DNA of 64,000 bases from Chloroflexota bacterium (GTDB lineage: Bacteria; Chloroflexota; Anaerolineae; UBA4142): assembly GCA_023381515.1 (NCBI GenBank), contig JAMCQI010000070.1:3806-67805 (forward strand), in the 5' to 3' direction. Shown in pieces: positions 32,686 to 39,945 of this stretch; positions within the stretch are counted from its first letter, which is position 1; every line of letters begins with the position of its first letter. The notes under the pieces are model-generated. The model made no database searches. It saw only the letters and a program-made list of their open reading frames with translations, and was not told where the DNA came from. Position numbers and translations under genes: made by a program.

Positions 32686-34136
32686 CCCAAACCGGTGTCT
32701 TGCTGTGCACCTGCGATGACAAGCTCTGTGCGGATATCGATATCGAGTCGGTAGCCAGTGCCCTTCTTGAGCGCCCGGGCGCCCACCGGATGATCCAGAC
32801 CGCGGAGCACATCTGCCTGCCGGACGGGCGGCAAGCTCTGCGCGAGTCGATTCGTGAGCATGGCCTTGACCCGGTTATCATTGCGGCCTGCCCTGCCCGG
32901 TTCCAAGGCAAGCGTCTCGAGCAAGCGTGTCTCGAAGCTGGGCTGCCCCGCAATCGCTGGACACTCGTCGATTGGCGCGAGGGCTGCGCCTGGGCGCACG
33001 CGGGCGACAAGGATGCCGCCACCGCGCGCGCCCTCGACCTCGTCGAAATGGGGATTGCCCGCGCGGAGAACGCTCGCCCGGTCGGAGATGTTGTGACCGC
33101 GATCCAACCCGGCGTCCTCGTGATCGGCGGTGGAATCGCCGGTCTCACCGCCGCCCGCTCCCTCGCCGAGCGCGGCATTCACACTCTGCTCGTCGAAAAG
33201 GAGCCTCACCTCGGCGGCCAACTCTCTGCTCCCGTCATTGCTCCCGTCATTGCGAGGAGTGTCCTTTACGACGAAGCAATCTCCCCCTCCACTACCGAGA
33301 GGCCAAGTGTCATTGCGTGGCTTCGTCCGCATTCTGTTGAATCGGCGAACCCGAACCCGTGTCTTGTACGGGCGCAACCTCATCCTTGGCAGGAGAAGGA
33401 GCAGAGTGACCCATCTCTCGCCGCCCTCTCCTCCACCCTGGACGCTGTACTCGATCATCCCAATATCCAGCTGCACCTCAACTCGCACGTCGCCGCCGTC
33501 CACGGCTCGGTCGGCGACTATGTCGTGACGATCGCCCGTTCATTGCAGGAGTCACCCATTACTGCGCACGTCGGCGCCATCGTCGTCGCGACCGGCGCGC
33601 AAGAATATTCCGCCGCCGGCCTCTACCGTCACGACGCTCGCCGCGTCGTCACCCTCTCCGAGTTCGAACGCGAGCTCACTACCCACATTTCCAGCCCTGC
33701 CGCCGAAACAGACTCCCGGTCTCCAACCACTAGACCGTCCGACGACTTGACTAGAAGACCACGTGACTACTCAACGATCGAGCTATCCAACTACTCAACT
33801 ACCCAACTATCCAACATCTCGGAGCGAAGCGGAGACCCCGCGCTCTTTGCGGGGCAACCTCCAACTTCCATCATTTTCATCCTCTGCGCCGGTTCACGCG
33901 ACAACCACATCCGCTACTGCTCCAAGGTTTGCTGCCTCGCCGCGCTCCGCCAGGCGGCCCAATTCAAGCGCGCCCATCCAGATACCAGGATCACGATTCT
34001 CTATCGCGATCTCTACCTGCTCGGGAATGAACACAACGCCGAGCAGGTACGTGATGCCCGCCGCCTCGGGATCGAATTCGTCCGTTACTCGCCCGCGTAT
34101 CCCCCGCAAATCGGGGACGACTCTGTCACCTTATGA
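32682..34136 (+). CDS. hdrA: HdrA-like FAD/iron-sulfur subunit, N-terminal part (frame broken by TGA)
   Basis: 484 residues of a heterodisulfide-reductase A-like flavoprotein: an N-terminal domain (CTCDDKLCADID, ACPARFQGK), the FAD-binding dinucleotide fold VIGGGIAGLTAARSLAERG with EKEPHLGGQL, then FILCAGSRDNHIRYCSKVCC and YRDLYLLG. Two segments look foreign: about residues 183-221 (a GTCATTGC repeat) and about 346-393 (CTATCCAACTA plus CCCCGCG repeats). At 34134 a TGA interrupts the frame; the same frame continues with clear HdrA sequence (34137-35075). So either this is a nonsense mutation, a sequencing error, or a split or recoded gene. In similar complexes HdrA carries the bifurcating FAD. 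Confidence 0.85.
   Translation: MTQTGVLLCTCDDKLCADIDIESVASALLERPGAHRMIQTAEHICLPDGRQALRESIREHGLDPVIIAACPARFQGKRLEQACLEAGLPRNRWTLVDWREGCAWAHAGDKDAATARALDLVEMGIARAENARPVGDVVTAIQPGVLVIGGGIAGLTAARSLAERGIHTLLVEKEPHLGGQLSAPVIAPVIARSVLYDEAISPSTTERPSVIAWLRPHSVESANPNPCLVRAQPHPWQEKEQSDPSLAALSSTLDAVLDHPNIQLHLNSHVAAVHGSVGDYVVTIARSLQESPITAHVGAIVVATGAQEYSAAGLYRHDARRVVTLSEFERELTTHISSPAAETDSRSPTTRPSDDLTRRPRDYSTIELSNYSTTQLSNISERSGDPALFAGQPPTSIIFILCAGSRDNHIRYCSKVCCLAALRQAAQFKRAHPDTRITILYRDLYLLGNEHNAEQVRDARRLGIEFVRYSPAYPPQIGDDSVTL
33230..33345. repeat. GTCATTGCGAGGAG-type repeat inside hdrA
   Basis: CGTCATTGC copies at 33234 and 33245, GACGAAGCAATCTCC at about 33270, and GTCATTGCGTGGCTTCG at 33309 belong to the same family as 18389-18600 and 63770-64000. 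The block stays in frame (APVIARSVLYDEAISPS, then RPSVIAWLRPH) and sits in the FAD domain after LGGQL. Confidence 0.8.
33765..33859. repeat. Second repeat block inside hdrA
   Basis: Degenerate CTATCCAACTACTCAACTA units (33773-33815) followed by CGGAGACCCCGCGCTCTTTGCGGGGC (33830-33855, in two parts), translated as YSTIELSNYSTTQLSN and ERSGDPALFAGQP. It lies just before FILCAGSRD. Confidence 0.75.
34134..34136 (+). other. In-frame TGA inside hdrA
   Basis: VTL-TGA-FSPSGASQELPYERLVLAV reads through in one frame into conserved HdrA sequence. Other genes here end with TGA, so general recoding is unlikely. No convincing bacterial SECIS hairpin was seen just downstream, and the site is a surface strand rather than a catalytic Cys position. 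Confidence 0.85.
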
Positions 34137-34181
34137 TTCTCTCCCTCCGGCGCGTCGCAAGAGCTCCCGTATGAGCGCCTG

Positions 34182-35075
34182 GTGCTCGCGGTCCCCCTCG
34201 TCCCGCGCGCGGATGCCGGGGCGCTCGCGCATGTCTTGAATTTGGACCGTGACCAGGACGGCTTCTTCCTCGAGCCCCACACGCGCGTACGGCCCGAGGA
34301 GGAAGCCCCGCGCGGGATTTTCATCTGCGGCTCCGCGCACGCCCCCGTCGACGTCGATACGGCTATTCTGCAAGGATTGACCGCGGCCGCGCAGGCGCTC
34401 CGCTGGGTGCAGCAGCGGGAATGGAGGCGGCCCGCGCGCGCAGCGGAAATAAACCCGCGGATTTGCACGGGCTGTGCCCAATGCGTGCAAGCCTGCGCGT
34501 ATGGCGCGATTCACCTGCACTATCCGTCTTCGCCCCTTGGCGATGGGCACGGCGACGAGAGACTGCCTCTTGCCGCTGTCGATCCCTGGCTCTGCCTCGC
34601 CTGTGGAAACTGCGCCGTCGCCTGTCCCACCCACGCGGTCGACTTGCCCGAATGCAGCGATCCGCAGATCCTGGCCGAGGTCCGGGCCGCTTTGCCGGAA
34701 CGAGAGGACGGTCGCGCGCGCACTCTTGTCTTTGCTTGCCGGTGGAGTGGATTTGCCGCGATGGAGCTCGCGGGGGCGCGCCGGATGACGTGTTCGCCGC
34801 AAGTGCGCGTCGTCGAGCTGCCGTGTTCGGCGCGGCTCGCTCCCACGCACGTGCTTTATGCACTGCTGAACGGCGCCGCCCGCGTGGTCCTCGCTCTTTG
34901 CCCGCCCGACGAGTGCCATTTCGCGAGCGGCAACGTCTTGGCGGAAAAGCGCATCGAGGATTTGCGCGCCGAGCTCGCCGCGCACGGCATCCCTCCGGAG
35001 CGCCTGGCTGTCGCCCGAATGATGGGCGATGATCCGGAAGCATGGGTACGAGCCGTCGCGGAGGCGCACGCCTAG
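34182..35075 (+). CDS. HdrA C-terminal part fused to MvhD-like domain
   Basis: Continuation of the hdrA frame, with a possible GTG restart at 34182 (298 residues). It begins with the end of the FAD domain (LNLDRDQDGFFLEPH, then GIFICGSAHAPVDVDTAI), followed by two 4Fe-4S sites (CTGCAQCVQACAYGAIHL and CLACGNCAVACPTHA), and an MvhD-type [2Fe-2S] domain (FACRWSGFAAMELAGA, VRVVELPCSARL, CPPDECHFASGN). HdrA-MvhD fusions connect the bifurcating flavin to hydrogenase or dehydrogenase modules. One cysteine of the usual MvhD C-x-W-C pattern is replaced (CRWSG). Whether it is translated on its own is unknown. Confidence 0.85.
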   Translation: MLAVPLVPRADAGALAHVLNLDRDQDGFFLEPHTRVRPEEEAPRGIFICGSAHAPVDVDTAILQGLTAAAQALRWVQQREWRRPARAAEINPRICTGCAQCVQACAYGAIHLHYPSSPLGDGHGDERLPLAAVDPWLCLACGNCAVACPTHAVDLPECSDPQILAEVRAALPEREDGRARTLVFACRWSGFAAMELAGARRMTCSPQVRVVELPCSARLAPTHVLYALLNGAARVVLALCPPDECHFASGNVLAEKRIEDLRAELAAHGIPPERLAVARMMGDDPEAWVRAVAEAHA

Positions 35076-35099
35076 AAGGTAGGATATGCCCAAGCGCAC

Positions 35100-35215
35100 A
35101 TCACGTCTCACGTTTTACTGTTCACGTTCTACGAATCAAATGACCTAATCGCCATTCACGCATCACGTCTCACGCATCAAGCTATACGTTTTCCGTTTTA
35201 CGCTTTACTTTTGTC
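35100..35215. repeat. CGTTTTAC/TCACGTCTCACG degenerate tandem repeat
   Basis: TCACGTCTCACG occurs at about 35100 and again near 35163. CGTTTTAC, CGTTCTAC, CGTTTTCCGTTTTACGC variants fill the rest of the gap between hdrA and frhB. Clearly lower GC than the genes around it. No promoter was recognised. Confidence 0.65.
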
Positions 35216-35245
35216 ACCTGTCACATTCTCAACGGAGAAACATCC

Positions 35246-36418
35246 ATGACGCGATTATTAGACCAAGTCTGGACCCAGGACCGCTGTGCCGGCTGCGGCC
35301 TCTGCGTTGCCGCATGCTCGAAACAGGTCCTGGAGTGGGACGGAGAGGACCATCCGCGTCTCCGCCACATCGCCAAGAACATTGGGCTCTCCAAATTCGA
35401 CCTCGACACCTGCTCCTTTTGCCAGAAATTCTGCGAGGCTGTCTGCCCGCGTCTGGAACCGGCCGCCCGCTTGCAGCCGCTGACCACCGTGGCGGCGCGC
35501 GCGGTCGGAACTCTCCCGGGCGGTGAACCGAACGATATCGTCCGCAATCTGCTTGTGGCCGCCCGCGGCAGCGGGATGATCGACGGCGCCCTCATGATGG
35601 ATGCCGATCAGACCGGCACGACACAGGCCCGCGTCGTAAGCGGTGCCGGCGAAATCGCGCAGGCGGTCGGATTCCAGCAAATCTGGACGCCTCTCCTCGA
35701 GATGCTCAACCGGGCCGTCTTCGATTTCGGTCTCACTCGTCTGGCCGTCGTCTCGACCCCTTGCGGCAGCCAGGCGCTCCGCCGTCTTCACGACTCGAAA
35801 CTCGAGCGCCTCGCGCCCTATCAAAAGGCGATTCGCCTCAACGTCGCCCTTTTCTGCACTGGCGTCTATCCGCCCCATTCGATTCGCGAACTCGTGGAGA
35901 CTGGTTTGAATGTCCCACTGGCGAGTGTTCGCAGTATCACCGCGCTCCCACGCCGTAACAGTTTGCGCGTCGACTTGTGGGACAGCACGACGCGCGAGAT
36001 GGACCTCGCCGAGGCGGACAAGTCGCTGCGTGCGGGGTGTGCCCGCTGCGATGACTATCTCGGCGAGAGCGCGGACGTGGCGGTTGGATGCGTCGGCGCC
36101 CCGGAAGGCGCGGCCACCGTCGTCGCCCGCACACCCGCCGGCGTGGCCGCTGTGCAGAATGCTCTACAGATGAAATTACTGGAAACCGAGGACGCGGTAG
36201 ATGGCGCGGCCCTCGCGCGGGCGAGCGCCGAAAAGGGCCGGCGGGAACGCGCGCAAGCTTTTGATCGGCTCCGTATTCTGATGCTCGATGCGGTCAGGGA
36301 CCCGCGACAGCGCGCCCAGGTGCGTCGCGAGCTCGACCTGCTTTATGGAACAACTCGGTCCACCCTAAAAAAGGAGGATGACGGCAATGCTGGCTGTGGC
36401 GACTGCTCTGGATGCTAA
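35246..36418 (+). CDS. FrhB-like (F420 hydrogenase/dehydrogenase beta) iron-sulfur flavoprotein
   Basis: A 390-residue FrhB/FdhB/FpoF-type subunit. An N-terminal 4Fe-4S site (CAGCGLCVAACSKQ) is followed by CSFCQKFCEAVCPR, the central FAD/F420-binding domain (AVVSTPCGSQALRRL, FCTGVYPPHS) and CARCDDYLGESADVAVG. It ends in an unusual Cys-rich tail (GCGDCSGC). The family couples F420H2 or ferredoxin to iron-sulfur partners. GGAG lies 8 nt before the ATG. The stop overlaps the gltB3-like start region. Next to GltB subunits it suggests a ferredoxin- or F420-linked glutamate synthase; F420 use is inferred only. Confidence 0.88.
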   Translation: MTRLLDQVWTQDRCAGCGLCVAACSKQVLEWDGEDHPRLRHIAKNIGLSKFDLDTCSFCQKFCEAVCPRLEPAARLQPLTTVAARAVGTLPGGEPNDIVRNLLVAARGSGMIDGALMMDADQTGTTQARVVSGAGEIAQAVGFQQIWTPLLEMLNRAVFDFGLTRLAVVSTPCGSQALRRLHDSKLERLAPYQKAIRLNVALFCTGVYPPHSIRELVETGLNVPLASVRSITALPRRNSLRVDLWDSTTREMDLAEADKSLRAGCARCDDYLGESADVAVGCVGAPEGAATVVARTPAGVAAVQNALQMKLLETEDAVDGAALARASAEKGRRERAQAFDRLRILMLDAVRDPRQRAQVRRELDLLYGTTRSTLKKEDDGNAGCGDCSGC

Positions 36419-37049
36419 AGACCTCGACTTGCCGCAGGTGAGTGCCGCGCTCCGGCGCCTCGCCTCGAGCGAGTCCGTAGAGATTCGGAATGCCGCGCAC
36501 CTGCACGGGCTGTGTGCGGGGCTCAAGGAAGGGGAATACACGATTATCGGAGACGCCGGCGACTATCTCGGCGTCCTCAACGACGGCGCGACGATCCGCG
36601 TGCACGGCCATGTGCGCAACTACGTCGCGGATAACATGACCCGCGGCCTCGTCGTCGTCGAAGGGACCGCCGGCTATGGCGCCGGTCTCTATCCCTACGG
36701 CGGCACCCTCGTCGTTCACGGCAGCGCCGGTGATTTCACCGCCACCATGAACAAGGGCGCCACCATCCTCATCGCCGGCCACGTCGGCGACGAGGCGGGC
36801 ACCTATCATCTGGCGGGGGATTTTATCGTCGTCGGGAACGCCGGCTTGAACTTTGGCAATTACTTGATCCGCGGAAATTTGTATCTTGGCGGCGAGTGCC
36901 AGTCCCTGGGCCACAATACGCGCCTGGATGAGATGACCAAAGAGGATCTTCAGAAACTGCGCCGCTATTTCGAAGAGTACGATATCCGGGCGGACGTGAC
37001 CCGTTTTCGAAAAATCGTCGCCAAGTCGACCAAACCCTTCTACGACTGA
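36387..37049 (+). CDS. Glutamate synthase GXGXG subunit (GltB3-like)
   Basis: A 220-residue right-handed beta-helix protein equal to the C-terminal domain of glutamate synthase. Repeated glycine turns are visible (IIGDAGDYLGVLNDGATIRV, VVVEGTAGYGAGLYPYGGTL, VVVGNAGLNFGNYLIRG-like). In split archaeal-type GOGAT this subunit supports the ammonia channel. An ATG at 36378 abuts AGGAGG, while the ATG at 36387 is 9 nt away and is preferred. It overlaps frhB by 32 nt and precedes the FMN subunit by 51 nt. Confidence 0.9.
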   Translation: MLAVATALDAKDLDLPQVSAALRRLASSESVEIRNAAHLHGLCAGLKEGEYTIIGDAGDYLGVLNDGATIRVHGHVRNYVADNMTRGLVVVEGTAGYGAGLYPYGGTLVVHGSAGDFTATMNKGATILIAGHVGDEAGTYHLAGDFIVVGNAGLNFGNYLIRGNLYLGGECQSLGHNTRLDEMTKEDLQKLRRYFEEYDIRADVTRFRKIVAKSTKPFYD

Positions 37050-37100
37050 TCGCCGGCCCCAGGCCGGGTCGACAAGCGAACCATACCAATGAGGTGAAGC

Positions 37101-38645
37101 ATGCCGGTGATTGGAGCGTTCTGCGTCAGCGTCATGAAGAATGCCTGCATCAACGCGCACATGCCGGGCAAGTGCGCAACCTGCGTCGAGGTGTGTCCCT
37201 ACTCGGTCTACGCGATCGACGAAGAGGGACAGGTCTCCGTTCAGAATTTCAACGCCTGTGTCGGCTGCCGGATCTGCGCCGAATTCTGCCCGGGCAACGC
37301 CATCCGGATCAACAGCGCCGAGCCCGAATCTATCACTCGGGCCCTGTGGACCTTTCCGGTGGTCGAGGAGATTCACTACAAAGCGCTGACCGGTCAATAT
37401 ATCCTGCGTGGCTTTGGGACCATGGGCCCTCTCCCGCATTTCGATTCGATCGTCGTCGTGCCCTCTCAGCTTGCCTCCCCCGCGCCGCGGGACAAGTACC
37501 GCGAAGAATGCCAGATGGACGTGACGATCGGCGAGGACACCTGTGAGCATCCGATGCACTTGAAATTGCCCATCGTCTTTCCGGCCATGTCCTTCGGCGC
37601 GCTCTCCCGGGAGGCCAAATTGGCATTGGCTATCTGCGCGGCCCAGATGGGCATCGCGACCAATACGGGCGAGGGCGGGCTCGTGCAAGGCGAGAATGAT
37701 TTCGCGAACGGCTACGCGGACCCAGAGCGCCAAGACAAGCGGTGGGAGCCGGGCGGCTATCTGGTCATCCAATGGTCCACCGGGCGGTGGGGGGTGAGCG
37801 CGGATTATGTGCGTGCCGGCGACGCCGTCGAAGTCAAAATCGGCCAGGGGGCCAAGCCGGGCATGGGCGGCCATCTCCTCGGGAAAAAAGTGACCGAGGA
37901 TGTGGCCCGGGTGCGGGGGATCCCGGTCGGAAGTGATGCCCTCTCTCCTTGCCGCTACTATGACGTGCAGTCGCTCGACGATATGACGAACATGGTGCGA
38001 TTCCTGCGTGATGTGACCGGCTATCAAGTGCCGATCTTGATGAAGCTCGGGCCGAGCCGGCCCTATGCGGACGTCCGCGCGGCCGCGCTCGCGGGCGTGG
38101 ATGCCATTTCGATCGACGGCGCGGCCGGCGGCACGGGCGCCTCGCCGGATATCGTGACGCAAGGAGTCGGCATCCCCACGATTGCCTGCATTCCTCCCGC
38201 GGTCCGCGCGCTCAAGGAATTGGGGTTGCATCGGAAGGTCAAACTGATTGCTCTCGGCGGACTGCGCGGAGGTCTCGACGCTTTCAAGGCACTTGCCATG
38301 GGCGCGGATGCGGTCGGATTCGCGAGCGCGGCAGAGATCGCTCTGGGCTGCCGCGCCTGCATGGCGTGTCACAAGGGCACCTGTGTCTATGGCATTACGG
38401 CTCAGGACCCTCGCCTGCGCGCGCGGCTGGACCCCGAAGAGGGCGCGCGCCGCCTGAGCAACTTTATCCATGCCACGGCAGAAGAAATCAAAATCCTGAC
38501 CATGCTTTCCGGTCACGATTCCATTCAGGACTTGGGAGAAGAAGACCTGCGCGCGCTGGATTTGAATACCGCCGCGATTACCGGCCTGAAACTAATCGGA
38601 TTTGAGAAAAAGCTGCCGTGGTGGGAGGAAGAGCGATTGGACTAG
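37101..38645 (+). CDS. Glutamate synthase FMN/iron-sulfur subunit (GltB2-like) with N-terminal ferredoxin
   Basis: A 514-residue central synthase subunit. N-terminal ferredoxin motifs (CATCVEVCPYSVYAID and CVGCRICAEFCPGNAI) precede the FMN barrel (FPAMSFGALSREAKLALA, NTGEGG, KIGQGAKPGMGGHL, ISIDGAAGGTGASP). The 3Fe-4S cluster motif CRACMACHKGTCVYGI is at about residue 418. It condenses 2-oxoglutarate with ammonia into glutamate using electrons from the upstream subunits. No GltB1 glutaminase subunit is present in the operon. Last gene of the unit; the next gene has its own consensus promoter. Confidence 0.94.
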   Translation: MPVIGAFCVSVMKNACINAHMPGKCATCVEVCPYSVYAIDEEGQVSVQNFNACVGCRICAEFCPGNAIRINSAEPESITRALWTFPVVEEIHYKALTGQYILRGFGTMGPLPHFDSIVVVPSQLASPAPRDKYREECQMDVTIGEDTCEHPMHLKLPIVFPAMSFGALSREAKLALAICAAQMGIATNTGEGGLVQGENDFANGYADPERQDKRWEPGGYLVIQWSTGRWGVSADYVRAGDAVEVKIGQGAKPGMGGHLLGKKVTEDVARVRGIPVGSDALSPCRYYDVQSLDDMTNMVRFLRDVTGYQVPILMKLGPSRPYADVRAAALAGVDAISIDGAAGGTGASPDIVTQGVGIPTIACIPPAVRALKELGLHRKVKLIALGGLRGGLDAFKALAMGADAVGFASAAEIALGCRACMACHKGTCVYGITAQDPRLRARLDPEEGARRLSNFIHATAEEIKILTMLSGHDSIQDLGEEDLRALDLNTAAITGLKLIGFEKKLPWWEEERLD

Positions 38646-38707
38646 ATGCCATAGGTGGACAAGCAGGGTCTAAAGCCAAAATCACAACCGGAAAATGTCT
38701 TCTGCAT

Positions 38708-38736
38708 TTGACATGCCGCAAGGCACCCACTATAAT
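38708..38736 (+). promoter_or_regulatory. Full-consensus promoter of the FGE-like gene
   Basis: TTGACA (38708-38713), 17-bp spacer, TATAAT (38731-38736). Start near 38743, leader of about 97 nt. Confidence 0.88.
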
Positions 38737-38740
38737 GGAC

Positions 38741-38768
38741 TAACCGGTACAAATCATGATACCGGTTA
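38741..38768. promoter_or_regulatory. Inverted repeat at the transcription start
   Basis: Perfect arms TAACCGGTA / TACCGGTTA with 10 nt between, starting 5 nt after the -10. It could be a repressor operator or a 5'-end hairpin that stabilises the mRNA; there is no T-run, so not a terminator. Confidence 0.65.
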
Positions 38769-38839
38769 TCCCAAAAGGTGCGGGCGGCATGGATCCAATC
38801 TGCTTCAAGAACGGGCCGCGCACAGTGGAGTAAAGAACC

Positions 38840-39703
38840 GTGGTCAAGTCCTGGCGAGTTGCGGCCGCGTTAGGATTGAGTGTGCTGCTTTTCATCGTCT
38901 TATTCGTCCGGGCGGTCCCCCAGGTCGGAACGAATGCTCTCATCGCCCAGGTGGCCGGCCCTGACACGCCGACCGCGCCCCCGCGGGCTGTTCCCACTCC
39001 GCCCCCTATGGTGCCGGTCCCCTCTGGAGATTTCAAAATGGGCAGCCGTGGCGATGCACTGGCGGACGGCGATGAAGAGCCCCTGCACACGGTCTTTCTA
39101 GATGCCTTTCAGATCGACCAGTACGAAGTGACGAACGCGCTGTACCAGCAGTGTGTGGATGCGGGTCAGTGTCATGCCCCCAGCAACTCCTCTTCCTCCA
39201 CACGCACGCGCGGCGCCTATTACGACACTCCCGCGTTGGATAACTATCCCGTCACTTTTGTGTCGTGGTATGACGCCGAGGCCTACTGCCAATGGGTGGA
39301 CAAGCGACTGCCGACCGAGGCGGAGTGGGAGAAGGCGGCGCGCGGGACGGATGGGCGCATCTATCCGTGGGGCAACGAGGGGGAGGCGACGAGATTGAAT
39401 GTGTCGTTTTCCAACTCGCTCCCGGGCGGCAGGACGGCCGTTGGGAGCTTTCCTTCCGGGGCGAGTCCGTACGGCGCCATGGACATGGCGGGCAACGTGT
39501 GGGAGTGGGTTGCCGATTGGTATGCTCCCGGTTACTATGCCCAGTCGCCGACGCGCAATCCCCAGGGACCAGCTTTGGGATCCTACAAGGCGCTGCGTGG
39601 CGGCTCGTGGGACAATGAGTTGGCCGAGGCCCGCACGGCCAACCGGGATCGGGCGGACCCGGGCCTTTCCTACGGTCACCTCGGGTTTCGCTGCGCCCAA
39701 TAG
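38840..39703 (+). CDS. Exported SUMF1/FGE-family (formylglycine-generating enzyme-like) protein
   Basis: A 287-residue protein with an N-terminal hydrophobic anchor, a short Thr/Pro linker and a complete FGE-sulfatase fold. Family blocks are VPSGDFKMGS, HTVFLDAFQIDQYEVTNALY, PVTFVSWYDAEAYCQWVDKR, LPTEAEWEKAARG, YPWGNE, GNVWEWVADWYA, LRGGSWDN and LGFRCAQ. The active-site cysteine pair of true FGE is not evident, so it more likely belongs to the broad ligand-binding or EgtB/PvdO-like group. GTG start, GGAG at 9-nt spacing. No sulfatase gene lies nearby. Confidence 0.9.
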   Translation: MVKSWRVAAALGLSVLLFIVLFVRAVPQVGTNALIAQVAGPDTPTAPPRAVPTPPPMVPVPSGDFKMGSRGDALADGDEEPLHTVFLDAFQIDQYEVTNALYQQCVDAGQCHAPSNSSSSTRTRGAYYDTPALDNYPVTFVSWYDAEAYCQWVDKRLPTEAEWEKAARGTDGRIYPWGNEGEATRLNVSFSNSLPGGRTAVGSFPSGASPYGAMDMAGNVWEWVADWYAPGYYAQSPTRNPQGPALGSYKALRGGSWDNELAEARTANRDRADPGLSYGHLGFRCAQ

Positions 39704-39945
39704 ACCGGGTGGCGCTGCCAATCGGAAAGACGCAAACCCCGGCCACGCCTCACAGGCGCTGCAAGTTCTAATCACAGCTCGAGTCAGGGGCGGGCCATCT
39801 TTCACCCTTCGTTTTCGTGCAGACCCCGTTCCGCCAGACCCTGGTAGATCACCAATCCCGCGATCCCCGCCAAGCCCGCGAGGTCGAATTCGCTGCAGGT
39901 GGGGCGACTAGACACTCTACAGGGCCAGTCCCTGACCTGCTCGAC

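Noticed and set aside
34134..34180. Selenocysteine recoding of the hdrA TGA
   Set aside because: No convincing SECIS hairpin follows the TGA, the aligned position is a surface strand rather than a redox Cys, and no Sec machinery is in the window. Kept only as a remote option.
36294..38516. 740-codon minus-strand open frame
   Set aside because: It is antisense to two clear glutamate synthase genes. Long antisense frames are common in GC-rich coding DNA and the translation shows no family pattern.
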